Positions 1-8,519 of a stretch of DNA of 64,000 nucleotides are shown piece after piece. This DNA is from Sedimenticola hydrogenitrophicus. GTDB lineage: Bacteria > Pseudomonadota > Gammaproteobacteria > Chromatiales > Chromatiaceae. The stretch lies in assembly GCF_025175675.1 (NCBI RefSeq), contig NZ_JANIOA010000001.1, positions 248,001 to 312,000 of the forward strand. Direction: 5' to 3'. The notes beneath the pieces are model-generated. The model was not told where the DNA came from, searched no databases, and worked only from the letters and a program-made list of their open reading frames with translations. The translations under genes were made by a program, and so were the position numbers. Within the stretch, counting starts at the first letter, position 1. Each line of letters starts with the position of its first letter.

Positions 1-1218
1 CACCGCCAGGGTGGCCGAGGTGAAGATCCAGCTGCCGGGATGGCTGGCCATGCGCGCCTGGAACAGGGCGGAGATGTCCAGCGGGGTGCGATTAAGGCGG
101 AAACTCTGGCTATAGGTCTCGAACCAGCGGATGTATTCCCCCTGCGCCTCGTCTTCCCGGGTCAGCTCATTGAGACATTGGCGGATCGACTTGCAGCGGG
201 TGAGGCAGCTGTCCAGCCCCTTGCCACGCCCCTCGACCAGCTGCAGCAGCTCGATCATCTTGGCCAGCGCCCCATCCAGCTGATCCAGGGCGCGCAGGAT
301 CTGGCGATCGGCGGCGATCTCCGCCCAAGGGCCGCGACGCATCTCCAGGCCAAACCGCAGCCGCAAGTCGCGCACCCCTTTGGCCAGTTGCGCCGACTGC
401 TCCGGCACCGCCTTGATATCCCCCGCCTCGCGCTGGTACTCGGTATCGATATCGCGGCACAGATCCAGCAACTGGCGACCGCTGATCCCGGAACCGAAGA
501 AGTTGCCCGCCACCTCGGGGAGTTGATGCGCCTCGTCCACCACAAAGCAGTCCGCGCCCGGCAGCAGCTCGCCGAAACCGCCCTCCTTGAGGGCAAAATC
601 GGCACACAACAGGTGGTGATTGATCACCACCAAATCCGCCTCCTGGGCACGCCGCCGCGCCTCCACCAGGTGACAGGCACTGTAATCACCGCACTCCGCC
701 CCCAGGCAGTTCTCCGTGGTGGAGGTGACCAGCGGCCAGATGCGGGCATCTTCCGGAATATCGGTGAGTTCGGCGACATCGCCGCTGCGGGTGCGCCCCG
801 ACCAGCGCTGTACCTGCATCAGTTGATCCACCATCTCGCGGCTGTTGAGCCGCCCCTCCAGCAGGGTCATCTCCATGCGGTGGATGCAGAGATAGTTGGC
901 GCGGCCCTTGAGCAGGGCCACATCGACCGGCACCGCCAGGGCCTGGCGGACTCGGGGCAGGTCACGGTGAAACAGCTGATCCTGCAGATTCTTGGTGCCG
1001 GTGGAGATGATCACCTTCTGCCCCGCGAGCAGGGCCGGGACCAGGTAGGCATAGGTCTTGCCGGTGCCGGTGCCGGCCTCGCTGATCAGCACCTCACCCC
1101 GGGTCATGGCCTGCATCACCGCCACCGCCATCGCCTCCTGCTGGGGGCGGTAGGTAAACCCCTCCACGCAGTTGGCCAGCAGGCCGTCGGGACCCAGGAT
1201 TTCGCTGATTTCAGACAT
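1..1218 (-). CDS. yoaA: YoaA/DinG-family ATP-dependent DNA helicase (3' end beyond window)
   Basis: Superfamily 2 XPD-like 5'-3' helicase. The first 406 residues are visible and the rest lies off the left edge. Walker A EAGTGTGKT is near residues 47-54 and the DEAH box (VVDEAHQL) near 226. Four cysteines suited to a 4Fe-4S cluster are placed as in XPD/DinG: one in GRANYLC near residue 109 and three in CLGAECGDYSAC near 170-180. Stretches such as ALLKGRANYLC and WPLVTSTTENCLG are close to E. coli YoaA, so YoaA fits better than DinG. YoaA acts in DNA damage tolerance with the polymerase clamp loader subunit HolC (family knowledge). The ATG at 1218 lies 8 nt after the stop of the upstream gene, so the two are probably co-transcribed. 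Confidence 0.93.
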   Translation of the reverse strand, partial: MSEISEILGPDGLLANCVEGFTYRPQQEAMAVAVMQAMTRGEVLISEAGTGTGKTYAYLVPALLAGQKVIISTGTKNLQDQLFHRDLPRVRQALAVPVDVALLKGRANYLCIHRMEMTLLEGRLNSREMVDQLMQVQRWSGRTRSGDVAELTDIPEDARIWPLVTSTTENCLGAECGDYSACHLVEARRRAQEADLVVINHHLLCADFALKEGGFGELLPGADCFVVDEAHQLPEVAGNFFGSGISGRQLLDLCRDIDTEYQREAGDIKAVPEQSAQLAKGVRDLRLRFGLEMRRGPWAEIAADRQILRALDQLDGALAKMIELLQLVEGRGKGLDSCLTRCKSIRQCLNELTREDEAQGEYIRWFETYSQSFRLNRTPLDISALFQARMASHPGSWIFTSATLAV

Positions 1219-1226
1219 GATCCGGT

Positions 1227-1694
1227 TTAATCGTTGTGGTCGCGGGACCAGGCCAGCCGGCCGATGATCTTGAACCGGGCCACCGAGAGCGCGCCGCGCT
1301 TGGCCCGGCCGCTGCTGGATTTGTCCATGAATTCGAGCAGCTCCCCGCGCTCCGCCTCGTAGATCTCATACGGCTCATACTCCTCATCCATGAGCACCAG
1401 CACCACACAGTCCCAGGGCTGGTCGGCCTTGATCTGGCCGATGCGCTGGCCGGTCTTGCTCTCATCGAATATGGTCCGGCTCTTGATCTGGATACGCCGG
1501 CCATCGCGTGCCGGGTCGAGCGCATCGTAACCCCCGACCGCGGCATCGACCGGGGTCAGATGCAGCAGCCGGATGGCGTCATGCAGGGCGATCTCGTTGC
1601 TGATGCCGGGCAAAGGCTTACCCATGGCCCGCCGATACTCCGCTGCGAGCTGGCGTGCCTGGCCGATCAATTTGTCAGCGGCATAGAGGCTCAT
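1227..1694 (-). CDS. conserved hypothetical protein, possible PD-(D/E)XK nuclease-like fold
   Basis: A 155-residue soluble protein that I do not recognise by name. E34 (ISNEIALHDAI), D57 in GGYDALDP and Q69-x-K71 in RRIQIKSR follow the spacing of a PD-(D/E)XK nuclease core in which Q replaces D/E. The order helix with E, beta strand with D, then strand with QxK is typical of that fold. The C-terminal part is strand-rich and charged, ending in SRDHND. It sits directly upstream of the yoaA-like helicase with an 8-nt gap, which suggests a shared transcript and perhaps a DNA-repair role. Function is inferred only from motif and neighbour; it could also be an inactive nuclease-fold protein. Confidence 0.8.
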   Translation of the reverse strand: MSLYAADKLIGQARQLAAEYRRAMGKPLPGISNEIALHDAIRLLHLTPVDAAVGGYDALDPARDGRRIQIKSRTIFDESKTGQRIGQIKADQPWDCVVLVLMDEEYEPYEIYEAERGELLEFMDKSSSGRAKRGALSVARFKIIGRLAWSRDHND

Positions 1695-1806
1695 GCCGAT
1701 AAATCTCCCCGGATATCAATGGCTTTCAGCGGGATTGTATCCTAAACCGTTGGCGACTGCCGCATCCTTGATCGGGCATCAGGCAAAAACATCCGCACTC
1801 GGAGGC

Positions 1807-2346
1807 TCACTGGAGCATGCGCGCCTTGCGCTCGGCCACGTTGGCACCGGAAACATCCCCGGCCGCCCGCCGCGCCCGGGCGATCAGCTGCCAGCTGTCC
1901 CGTTTCAAGGCCACATCGCCGCCCGCCAGGGTGAGAGATTTATTGGCCAGATCGGCGGCCAGGAGATGGCGGCCCTGGATCAGGCGCAGACCGGCCAGCC
2001 GGTACCAGAGATGGGCGTTGCGCGGTTCGATGCGCAGTGCCCGCTCGATGGTGCCGACAGCCCCGTTCAGGTCATCGGTCCGCTCCTGTTCCAGCGCGGT
2101 CGTCAGCAACGCACCCACCGCCCTGCTGTGCAGCGGGGTGAGGGGAATGGCCGGTGCCGGCTCATAGGCGGTGATCTGTATCCCCCGCTCCTCGGCCGGC
2201 GTTACCACGGCCGCGCTATCCGGCTCGCTGGAGACGGGGGCCGGTTGGCGTTGTCCGACGGATTCCAGCGGGCGCTGCGGGGCCGTGTAGCAGCCGGCCA
2301 GCAGCAGCCCCGGTAACAGCAGTGCCGTATATCTTTTCCAGTTCAT
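1807..2346 (-). CDS. TPR-containing outer-membrane lipoprotein
   Basis: A 179-residue lipoprotein. The signal peptide ends in the lipobox LLAGC (Cys19), followed by YT, so it should reach the outer membrane. A low-complexity linker runs to about residue 70, then roughly two tetratricopeptide repeats (about 75-155) containing NAHLWYRLAGLRLIQG. Its ATG overlaps the stop of the PBP1B gene by 4 nt (ATGA), so translation is coupled. A lipoprotein encoded with PBP1B recalls LpoB, the outer-membrane activator of PBP1B, but this is a TPR protein and not an LpoB homologue. An accessory role in peptidoglycan synthesis is inferred from position. Confidence 0.85.
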   Translation of the reverse strand: MNWKRYTALLLPGLLLAGCYTAPQRPLESVGQRQPAPVSSEPDSAAVVTPAEERGIQITAYEPAPAIPLTPLHSRAVGALLTTALEQERTDDLNGAVGTIERALRIEPRNAHLWYRLAGLRLIQGRHLLAADLANKSLTLAGGDVALKRDSWQLIARARRAAGDVSGANVAERKARMLQ

Positions 2347-4718
2347 TCAAAAAAACTCCGAAACAGCCGCCGGATCGAGGTCCCCGGCTGGCCCGCACAG
2401 GCGGCGGTGACCGTGGGCGCCGAACCGGCGATAAAAGGATACTGCAGCGCATCCGCGCACCCTTCGTCGGCCCTGAAGCCGGAGCCCGGATCAATCCACA
2501 CCGTCTCCACCGCATCGGGCCTCAGCAGGGAGAGCGGCAACGGATGCATGCGCCGCATCATATCACCCCAGACCTGCAGTGCACCCGCCGCCCCGGTCAA
2601 TCCCGCCGGCTTGTTGTCGTCACGTCCGACCCAGACCACGGCCACCTTGTCGCCGCTGAAGCCGGCAAACCAGCTGTCGCGCAACTCATCGGTGGTGCCG
2701 GTCTTGCCGGCGATGTTCAGCGAACTGTCGAGATAGCGGGCCAGCCCGCGTCCGGTGCCGCTGCGCACCACCTCCTGCAGATTGCGGTTGAGCAGGTAGA
2801 CCGGAGCGGCATCCACCGCCTGGCGCACCGTCAGGGGATAGCGCTGCAGCGGCTGGCCGCTGCTCGACTGAACCCCGCGAATCGCCCGCAGGGGCGAATA
2901 GAAACCGCCGGCGGCGAAGGTCTGGTAGAGCTGGGCCACCTCCAGTGGTGACAGGGAGAGCGAGCCCAGCAGCATGGCCGGGACGCGGTTGACCGGCCGG
3001 CTGATGCCCAGCCGCTCCAGCAGGTCGGCGACCGTCCCCAGACCGAGATCCATGCCGAGCCGGACCGTCGCCAGGTTGTAGGATTTGGCCAGGGCCAGAT
3101 GCAGCGGCACCTGACCATGGGAACTGCGATCGTAATTTTCCGGAACCCAACGCTCGCCCTCGCGACCGGCGATACTCAGGGGGCCATCATCCAGCCGGGT
3201 CACCAGATTGTAGCGGTCGGACTGCTGCAGCGCCGCCAGATAGACCACCGGCTTGACCAGTGACCCGATCGGCCGGACCGCATCCAGGGCACGGTTGAAA
3301 CCGGCATAGCGGGCACTCCGCCCCCCCACCAGGGCGCGCACCTCGCCGCTCTCGCCGTCCACCAGCACCGCCGCGCTCTCCAGTTTTCCGCCAGGCAGGC
3401 CGTGCTGCTTCTCCAGGGTGCCCAGGCGCGCCGCCACGGCGGTTTCGGCCTGCTGCTGTGCCCAGGGGTCGAGCGTGGTGAAGATGCGCAACCCCTCCGA
3501 GGTGAGATCCTCCTCCCGGTAGTCCCGGTGCAGCTGGCGTCGCACCAGGTCGATGAAGGCCGGATAACTGCCCCGGCCGTCGCCTTTCTGTTGCACCCCC
3601 AGCGGTCGCCGTTGTGCGGCGGTGGCCTGCTTGGCGGTGATCACCCCCTGCTCCTGCATCACCCTGAGCACCAGATCCCGGCGCTCCCTGGCGCGTTGCG
3701 GATGGCGCCTGGGATCGTAATAGGAGGGGCCGCGCACCTGGGCCACCAGCAACGCCAGTTGCGACAGGTCCAACTCCTGCAGGCTGCGGTTGAAGTAGAA
3801 GTGACTGGCCAGGCCGAAGCCGTGAATGGCCCGTCCGCCATCCTGGCCCAGGTAGATCTCGTTGGCGTAGGCACCGAGGATATCCTCCTTGTCGTAATGG
3901 GCCTCCAGCAGCAATGCCATGGCGGCCTCGTTCAACTTGCGCCAGAGACTGCGCTCCCGGGTCAGGTAGAAATTTTTCACCAGCTGTTGGGTCAGGGTGC
4001 TCCCCCCCTGCACCACCCCACCGGCGCGCAGGTTGGCCCAGATCGCCCGGGCGATGGCCCGGGGATCGACTCCATGGTGCTGATAGAAGGTACGGTCCTC
4101 CATCACGATCAGCGCCTGCACCAGGGGGTCCGGCAGCTCCTGGCGCTGCACCAGCACCCGGTCCTCGTTGTGCGCCGGATAGATGCTGCCGATCTCGGGC
4201 GCCTCCAGCCGTACCAGGGCCAGCTCCCCGCCGCTCACCTCGGCCAGTCGCTCGATCTGTTCGTCGGCGAAGCGGATGTCCAGGAAGCGTCCCGGCTCCT
4301 GGCTGTCCCAGAAACGGAAATCACGCGCCCTGATCAGGAAGCGCCCGGCATTGCGCGACCAGCTGGCCGCCAGTTTGGGATAGGGAACCTGCTGATAGCC
4401 CATGCGCCGCAGCTCCGCCACCAGCTGGTCCGGGGTGACCGGCGCCCCCGGGTAGAGCTCCAGCGGCCGCCCGTACACCCGCGCGGGGACGGCCCAGCGC
4501 TTGCCCTCGAACTTGACCCTGACGGTGTGATCCAGGTAGATCAGGTAGGCCCCCAGCACCAGGGAGAAGAGGAAGCCGAGGGCCAGTAACCGAGCGATCC
4601 AGCGCCGGGCGCGGCCACTCCCGCGACGCGACCGACCGGTCGTCCGGCGCCCGCGGGTGCCGGTGGTGGTTTTTCGTTTTGCGGAAGACTGGGTACGTTT
4701 TCTGGGAGTTTTGGCCAT
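2343..4718 (-). CDS. mrcB: penicillin-binding protein 1B, bifunctional glycosyltransferase/transpeptidase
   Basis: A class A PBP that polymerises and cross-links peptidoglycan at the inner membrane. The cytoplasmic N-terminus (1-39) is Lys/Arg-rich and is followed by one membrane helix (about 41-63). A UB2H-like region precedes the GT51 domain, whose motifs are visible: EDRTFYQHHG (catalytic Glu207) and QGGSTLTQQLVKNFYL (237-252). The transpeptidase domain has SLVK (Ser near 484), SYN and KTGTTDE. At 791 residues it has normal family length. It ends in ATGA overlapping the TPR lipoprotein gene. The UB2H region and overall order identify PBP1B rather than PBP1A. Confidence 0.95.
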   Translation of the reverse strand: MAKTPRKRTQSSAKRKTTTGTRGRRTTGRSRRGSGRARRWIARLLALGFLFSLVLGAYLIYLDHTVRVKFEGKRWAVPARVYGRPLELYPGAPVTPDQLVAELRRMGYQQVPYPKLAASWSRNAGRFLIRARDFRFWDSQEPGRFLDIRFADEQIERLAEVSGGELALVRLEAPEIGSIYPAHNEDRVLVQRQELPDPLVQALIVMEDRTFYQHHGVDPRAIARAIWANLRAGGVVQGGSTLTQQLVKNFYLTRERSLWRKLNEAAMALLLEAHYDKEDILGAYANEIYLGQDGGRAIHGFGLASHFYFNRSLQELDLSQLALLVAQVRGPSYYDPRRHPQRARERRDLVLRVMQEQGVITAKQATAAQRRPLGVQQKGDGRGSYPAFIDLVRRQLHRDYREEDLTSEGLRIFTTLDPWAQQQAETAVAARLGTLEKQHGLPGGKLESAAVLVDGESGEVRALVGGRSARYAGFNRALDAVRPIGSLVKPVVYLAALQQSDRYNLVTRLDDGPLSIAGREGERWVPENYDRSSHGQVPLHLALAKSYNLATVRLGMDLGLGTVADLLERLGISRPVNRVPAMLLGSLSLSPLEVAQLYQTFAAGGFYSPLRAIRGVQSSSGQPLQRYPLTVRQAVDAAPVYLLNRNLQEVVRSGTGRGLARYLDSSLNIAGKTGTTDELRDSWFAGFSGDKVAVVWVGRDDNKPAGLTGAAGALQVWGDMMRRMHPLPLSLLRPDAVETVWIDPGSGFRADEGCADALQYPFIAGSAPTVTAACAGQPGTSIRRLFRSFFE

Positions 4719-4787
4719 CGGCTGCTAGTTGGATACTCGTACTTGTGTCGTGGGGTCTGCCGGTGCGGCCGGCGGCGAAGTTGGGGG

Positions 4788-5543
4788 CTACAGTTTTTCG
4801 GCCAACGGGAACAGCTGCAGCCGCTGGGCGATCCGGTCGTGCAACTCGCCCACCCAGGGCGGGACATATTCGGTCGCCGACGGGTGCGGTCTGAAGCGGT
4901 AATCCCGGGGCGTAATCAGTACCGATACATTCTGCTCACCGATCAGCGCGGTCAGCACGAACAGCTCCTCGGCGGCACTGTTGCCCATTGCCAGACAGCC
5001 AGTGGATACCTGCCCGCCATGAATAAAGATATCCCCGCCCAGATTGCCCCGGCCATCGAGCTCCGCCTGCCGGCGGTCATAGGCGTTGGGATAATCCAGT
5101 TTCAATGAAAGGTGGTAGGCACTGTTGGGGTTTAAAAGTTCAATCCGGTACTCGCCTTCCGGCACCTGTCGGTCGCCCTCCCTGAGCTTCGGGCCGGAGC
5201 GACCACTCATCGCCTTTACCCGGTAGTCCTTGATGTGTTGCCAGGGGCCGTCGTTCATAGCCCACAGCTCCATCAGCCGGGTATCCTTGAAGGCCACCAG
5301 CGCGACCCGCCGCGGCGGCCAGTCGACATCGGCGAATTGAAATCTTGGCTGCAGCCGCGCCTCCACCTTGTCGCTGTAGTGGGAGAGCACATCCTCTACC
5401 GTACGGGGGGCCGCTGCCGCCCTAACCGGCATCTGCAGAAGGGACAGCAGACCGACCATGATGATTCCGATTTGCCGTAAAAAAACGCGCCCCGGAATAG
5501 CCGGGGGTGATTGCTGAAATACCTGAACGCTCATGCCCTGCAT
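4788..5543 (-). CDS. YkuD-family L,D-transpeptidase (YafK-like), periplasmic
   Basis: A cysteine L,D-transpeptidase that makes or removes 3-3 type links or lipoprotein attachments on peptidoglycan. The catalytic signature HGGQVSTGCLA is present near residue 175-185, with IHG before it and a buried hydrophobic strand after it. The N-terminus has a hydrophobic segment (about 25-43) ending AAAA, consistent with export. I chose the ATG at 5543, which has GGGA about 10 nt upstream; a TTG at 5564 and an ATG at 5534 are also possible. Transcribed in the same direction as mrcB 69 nt further on, so this is a small cell-wall cluster. The closest characterised relatives are YafK (DpaA) and similar enzymes; the exact substrate cannot be read from sequence. 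Confidence 0.88.
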   Translation of the reverse strand: MQGMSVQVFQQSPPAIPGRVFLRQIGIIMVGLLSLLQMPVRAAAAPRTVEDVLSHYSDKVEARLQPRFQFADVDWPPRRVALVAFKDTRLMELWAMNDGPWQHIKDYRVKAMSGRSGPKLREGDRQVPEGEYRIELLNPNSAYHLSLKLDYPNAYDRRQAELDGRGNLGGDIFIHGGQVSTGCLAMGNSAAEELFVLTALIGEQNVSVLITPRDYRFRPHPSATEYVPPWVGELHDRIAQRLQLFPLAEKL

Positions 5544-5753
5544 ATCTACACTATCCCGTCGCAAAATGAAACCGGCGGGACCCGGCCGCTCCGCCGACCC
5601 AATCTTTTAGCCCTTATAGATTTGGACACTCCGCATCTGCCGGGCATTGCGCAATCGATAAAATCTGCGATCAATCGCACAACACGGCCACCGCCACCGA
5701 CTAGAATATGAACAATGTTATCAGGGACGACGATCAAAGGGGGACAACACGGC

Positions 5754-6176
5754 ATGTGGGTGATCATCCAGGGTATACCGCCCAGCACTTCCCAGAGCGA
5801 ACTGCGGCAATTTCTCAACCGGCGACTCAAACGCAAAGGCTGGCTCGGACTCGCCATCAGGCGGCGGAACCGGCTGAAAAGCTTCTCGATTCTCAGAATG
5901 ACCGACCGGCAGACCGGCAGCGTGGAGTGTCACGGCCTGGCCGAACTGGAGACCGCCGGACGGGACGAAGAGACCTTGCGGAACCTGAACGGCCATCAGC
6001 TGCACGGGCGGACGGTGGCGGTCCGCAAGTACTATCATCGGTCGGCCAGCGCACACCGCGAGGCCCTAAAGAAGGAGCGGGAGAGCCAATTCGGGCGACC
6101 GGAGCGGCGGCGCCCCGGCCTGTATATCGAGATGCTGGGACCGGGACCGATCGATTCACTGTTGCAGCGCCGCTGA
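5754..6176 (+). CDS. RRM-type RNA-binding protein
   Basis: A 140-residue protein starting MWVIIQGIPPSTSQSELRQF, which has the beta1-alpha1 signature of an RNA recognition motif. The second half of the fold (LNGHQLHGRTVAVRKYYHR) matches the RRM loop and beta4. The central region has a basic loop (RRRNRLKSF) and the C-terminus is Arg-rich. The ATG at 5754 is preferred over the ATG at 5715 because a GGGGG Shine-Dalgarno sits 10 nt upstream and the RRM starts immediately. Bacterial single-RRM proteins often respond to cold or stress, but that is only family background. Divergent from the YkuD gene. Confidence 0.8.
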   Translation: MWVIIQGIPPSTSQSELRQFLNRRLKRKGWLGLAIRRRNRLKSFSILRMTDRQTGSVECHGLAELETAGRDEETLRNLNGHQLHGRTVAVRKYYHRSASAHREALKKERESQFGRPERRRPGLYIEMLGPGPIDSLLQRR

Positions 6177-6195
6177 ATCCGTCCGAACCGGGCCC

Positions 6196-6345
6196 GTAGC
6201 TTGGGGTGAGCCTGCGAACCCCGACGGGATTTCATGCATGTGCGCATGCTGTTGGGGTTCGTTCCTCACCCCAACGGGCTGACCAATTGTATCGATGGGT
6301 TGATGGGTTACGTCGTCCCTCCTCCACACAGCCTACTCGCTACCC
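6196..6345. repeat. composite palindromic repeat (GTAGnTTGGGGTGAG family plus truncated GTAGGATGGG-type end)
   Basis: Left part 6196-6275: an inverted repeat of the form TTGGGGTGAG...CGAACCCC / GGGGTTCG...CTCACCCCAA, almost identical to 37776-37862. The right part, about 6296-6345, reads gatgggttacgtcg...cctcctccac and matches the right end of the 62644-62791 element. Two repeat families are therefore abutted here, between the RRM gene and the STAS gene. No coding capacity. Confidence 0.75.
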
Positions 6346-6359
6346 ACTCAATTGCTCGA

Positions 6360-6854
6360 CTACGACGGTTTCAGCTCCGCTTCGAACGCCTTGACCACAT
6401 CCCGGAACTTGACCCGGTTCTCCTCGTTCAGGTGCATCAGGGCGCGGTGCGCCTCCAGCAGTAACCGGCCGTTTGCCGGGCCGCCACTCTCCAGCGGGCG
6501 GATATCGACCGGCTCATCCCAGGCCGTGACCGGCTTATCGACTATGCTGAACACATCATCGAAACCCACCGCCCCCAGCAGTTCGTTGATATCGGGCTGA
6601 TTTGATATCAGAGTCACTTTTGGCAACCTGGCCTTCTGCATCGCCTTGGCCAGCCGGGCCAGTATGCCCAGATTGGTGCTGTCGATACTCTCCGCCCGGG
6701 TCAGGTCAATGACAAACCCGCGGATATCCGGTTGTTGCAGCAGTTGCTGAAGATAGCGGTCCAGCGCCACACAGAGCGTGTGCCGGACATCGCCGCGGTA
6801 ATAAAGGACTTCCACCCCATTGTGCGATCCATGCAGAATTTGGCCATTACCCAT
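6360..6854 (-). CDS. STAS-domain anti-sigma factor antagonist
   Basis: About 164 residues with a single SpoIIAA-like STAS fold. The phospho-acceptor loop is AESIDSTNLGIL (Ser59/Thr60 at the site of the regulatory Ser of SpoIIAA). Such proteins switch an anti-sigma factor on or off through phosphorylation. The ATG at 6854 was chosen because it overlaps the stop of the upstream RsbU-type gene by 8 nt (coupled translation); a longer frame begins at 6917. The C-terminal extension of about 60 residues beyond the STAS core is not typical. With the upstream phosphatase it forms a partner-switching module like HsbR-HsbA of Pseudomonas. The kinase/anti-sigma partner is not in the window. Confidence 0.87.
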   Translation of the reverse strand: MGNGQILHGSHNGVEVLYYRGDVRHTLCVALDRYLQQLLQQPDIRGFVIDLTRAESIDSTNLGILARLAKAMQKARLPKVTLISNQPDINELLGAVGFDDVFSIVDKPVTAWDEPVDIRPLESGGPANGRLLLEAHRALMHLNEENRVKFRDVVKAFEAELKPS

Positions 6855-8034
6855 CTCTCTCACCACGCACAATAGATAAAAACGCGATATCGTCCGGTAT
6901 CTCATCGAGCCTTTCAATATCGAACCGCTCCACCAGCGCCTCTATGGTCGGCGTCCCCCGGGTAACCATTTGCAACAACCACTCGGTTCGCCGGCGCGCC
7001 GAGTCCCGGGGAAACAGCTCCAGGATACCGTCCGAGATCATCAGAAACTGTTGCACCGGCTGAAAATCGATCTGGTGCTGGGTATAGATGGAATCCTCGA
7101 ACAGACCCACCGGCTTGTCGTGGAGGGTCAGGGTACTGATCTTTTCGCCGTCGAACAGGATCGGGTAGGGGAATTGGCCACCGGAGCAGAAGCGCAGCCG
7201 GTGCTCCCGAACATCCAGCACACCATAAAAGATGGTCAGGTATTTTTCGATCGGTGACTGGTAGATCGCCCGGTTCAGATGATCCAGCATCTCGTGGGGC
7301 TGCCGGATCACCTCCTCCTGGGATCGCTGGAAGGCATCCAGATGCTTTTCAAACAGCGTCTTCAACATCACGGTGACAAAGGCGGAAGCGGCGCCATGGC
7401 CGGAGATATCGGCAATATAAAAACCCACTTCGTAGTTACCGATGGGAAAATAGTCGACAAAGTCGCCGCTCAACAACAGCGAGGGGAAGAGCTTGCGCCG
7501 GAACAGGTATTCACCGTATTGCGCTTCGGGGGGCGGCAGCAGACTGGACTGCAGGGCGCGCGCCGCCTCTTCGTCCTCGCGTAACTGGCCGAGGGCAATG
7601 GAGAGTTCCTGGTTGAGCTCCTCCAGGTGTTTCTGGTGATCCCGGTTCTCTTTGATCAAACGTGCCCGGTTCAGGGCGCGCTCGATCGCCGTATCCAGGA
7701 TCTGGAAATCCACAATCGGCTTAGTGATGTAATCCCAGGCACCCCGTTTCAACGCCTGGATGGCGTCACTCACCTGGTTGGCGCCCGACACGATAATGAT
7801 AGGAGTGTCGGGCGAGAGTTCGGCGAGGGTTGAGAGCACATCCAGTCCATCCATGCCGGGCAGCCGCAGGTCACACAGAACCAGATCCGGCTTGGCCGAA
7901 TTGAACAGTTCAACCCCTTCCACACCGTTGGTCGCCTCAAAATAACCGTATTCCAGGTCCTCCAGATGCGCCACCAGGCTGCGTCGAACCGCTGTCTCAT
8001 CCTCGATGGTTAATATTTTTACTGCCTGATCCAT
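6847..8034 (-). CDS. response regulator with RsbU-type PP2C phosphatase output (HsbR-like)
   Basis: A 395-residue two-domain regulator. Residues 1-125 are a CheY-like receiver with phospho-acceptor Asp55 (LVLCDLRLPG), acidic EDE at 11-13 and Lys in ITKP. A coiled-coil linker (about 130-165) leads to a SpoIIE/RsbU PP2C phosphatase (about 175-395) with SGDFVDYFPI, ADISGHGAASAFV and SDGILELF. The output should dephosphorylate a STAS antagonist, here almost certainly the overlapping downstream gene. The cognate sensor kinase is not adjacent. The N-terminal MDQAVKILTIEDE is a standard receiver start. Confidence 0.92.
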   Translation of the reverse strand: MDQAVKILTIEDETAVRRSLVAHLEDLEYGYFEATNGVEGVELFNSAKPDLVLCDLRLPGMDGLDVLSTLAELSPDTPIIIVSGANQVSDAIQALKRGAWDYITKPIVDFQILDTAIERALNRARLIKENRDHQKHLEELNQELSIALGQLREDEEAARALQSSLLPPPEAQYGEYLFRRKLFPSLLLSGDFVDYFPIGNYEVGFYIADISGHGAASAFVTVMLKTLFEKHLDAFQRSQEEVIRQPHEMLDHLNRAIYQSPIEKYLTIFYGVLDVREHRLRFCSGGQFPYPILFDGEKISTLTLHDKPVGLFEDSIYTQHQIDFQPVQQFLMISDGILELFPRDSARRRTEWLLQMVTRGTPTIEALVERFDIERLDEIPDDIAFLSIVRGERDG

Positions 8035-8145
8035 TACCGTTCCAGGGATTGTTCTTCTCTCTCGCCAACGCCTTCTACTTGTCTCCTAGTTTAGACAGCA
8101 TCCAACGTGGGCGGGTAGTTTTCTTTGGCCCCGGAACGGCTGGGA

Positions 8146-8409
8146 TCAACGTCTGGTCACCCGGTCATCCCAGAACGGACGCCTGGCCTCCCGTTCCGCC
8201 TCCAGCCGGCTGATGCCGATATCCTTGAGCATCCCGTCACTCAGGGTCCGCAGCAGATAACGCTCCCGGGAGAGCATGCGCCAGCGGTGCAAACGGTCGG
8301 TCAGCTCACGTATCAGCCAACTCAGGGTCAGCTTCCGTTGTGTGCTGATGGGCGCCCGCGGGGCAACGGCTGTGGAAAATGACTGGCTGAGTGAAATCGT
8401 CTGTTTCAT
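8146..8409 (-). CDS. DUF1127 (YjiS-like) small protein
   Basis: An 87-residue protein whose C-terminal half is a DUF1127 domain: LLRTLSDGMLKDIGISRLEAE, split here only by description, with the hallmark LxDIGISR. The ATG at 8409 has a perfect AGGAGG six nt upstream, so the upstream in-frame start at 8439 is rejected. DUF1127 proteins are small Arg-rich proteins; some relatives act in phosphate, RNA or stress physiology, but function is unsettled. Divergent from a LysR gene across 110 bp that contains two palindromes, which suggests control by that regulator. Confidence 0.9.
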   Translation of the reverse strand: MKQTISLSQSFSTAVAPRAPISTQRKLTLSWLIRELTDRLHRWRMLSRERYLLRTLSDGMLKDIGISRLEAEREARRPFWDDRVTRR

Positions 8410-8480
8410 AACGCCTCCTGATCGGGTTGTTCGGTCCATTTCATGACCGGTTGCAGAAAGTCTGGGCTCGTGCTAAACAT

Positions 8481-8513
8481 TATTCAAACGAATAGTTTTG
8501 ATGTAATACATCA
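8481..8513. promoter_or_regulatory. two palindromes in the DUF1127/lysR intergenic region
   Basis: TATTC-AAAC-GAATA at 8481-8494 and TGATGTA-A-TACATCA at 8499-8513, both perfect. They sit between the divergent DUF1127 and LysR genes, and their size fits LysR-type binding boxes. Assignment to this LysR protein is inference. Confidence 0.5.
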
Positions 8514-8519
8514 ACAGAC

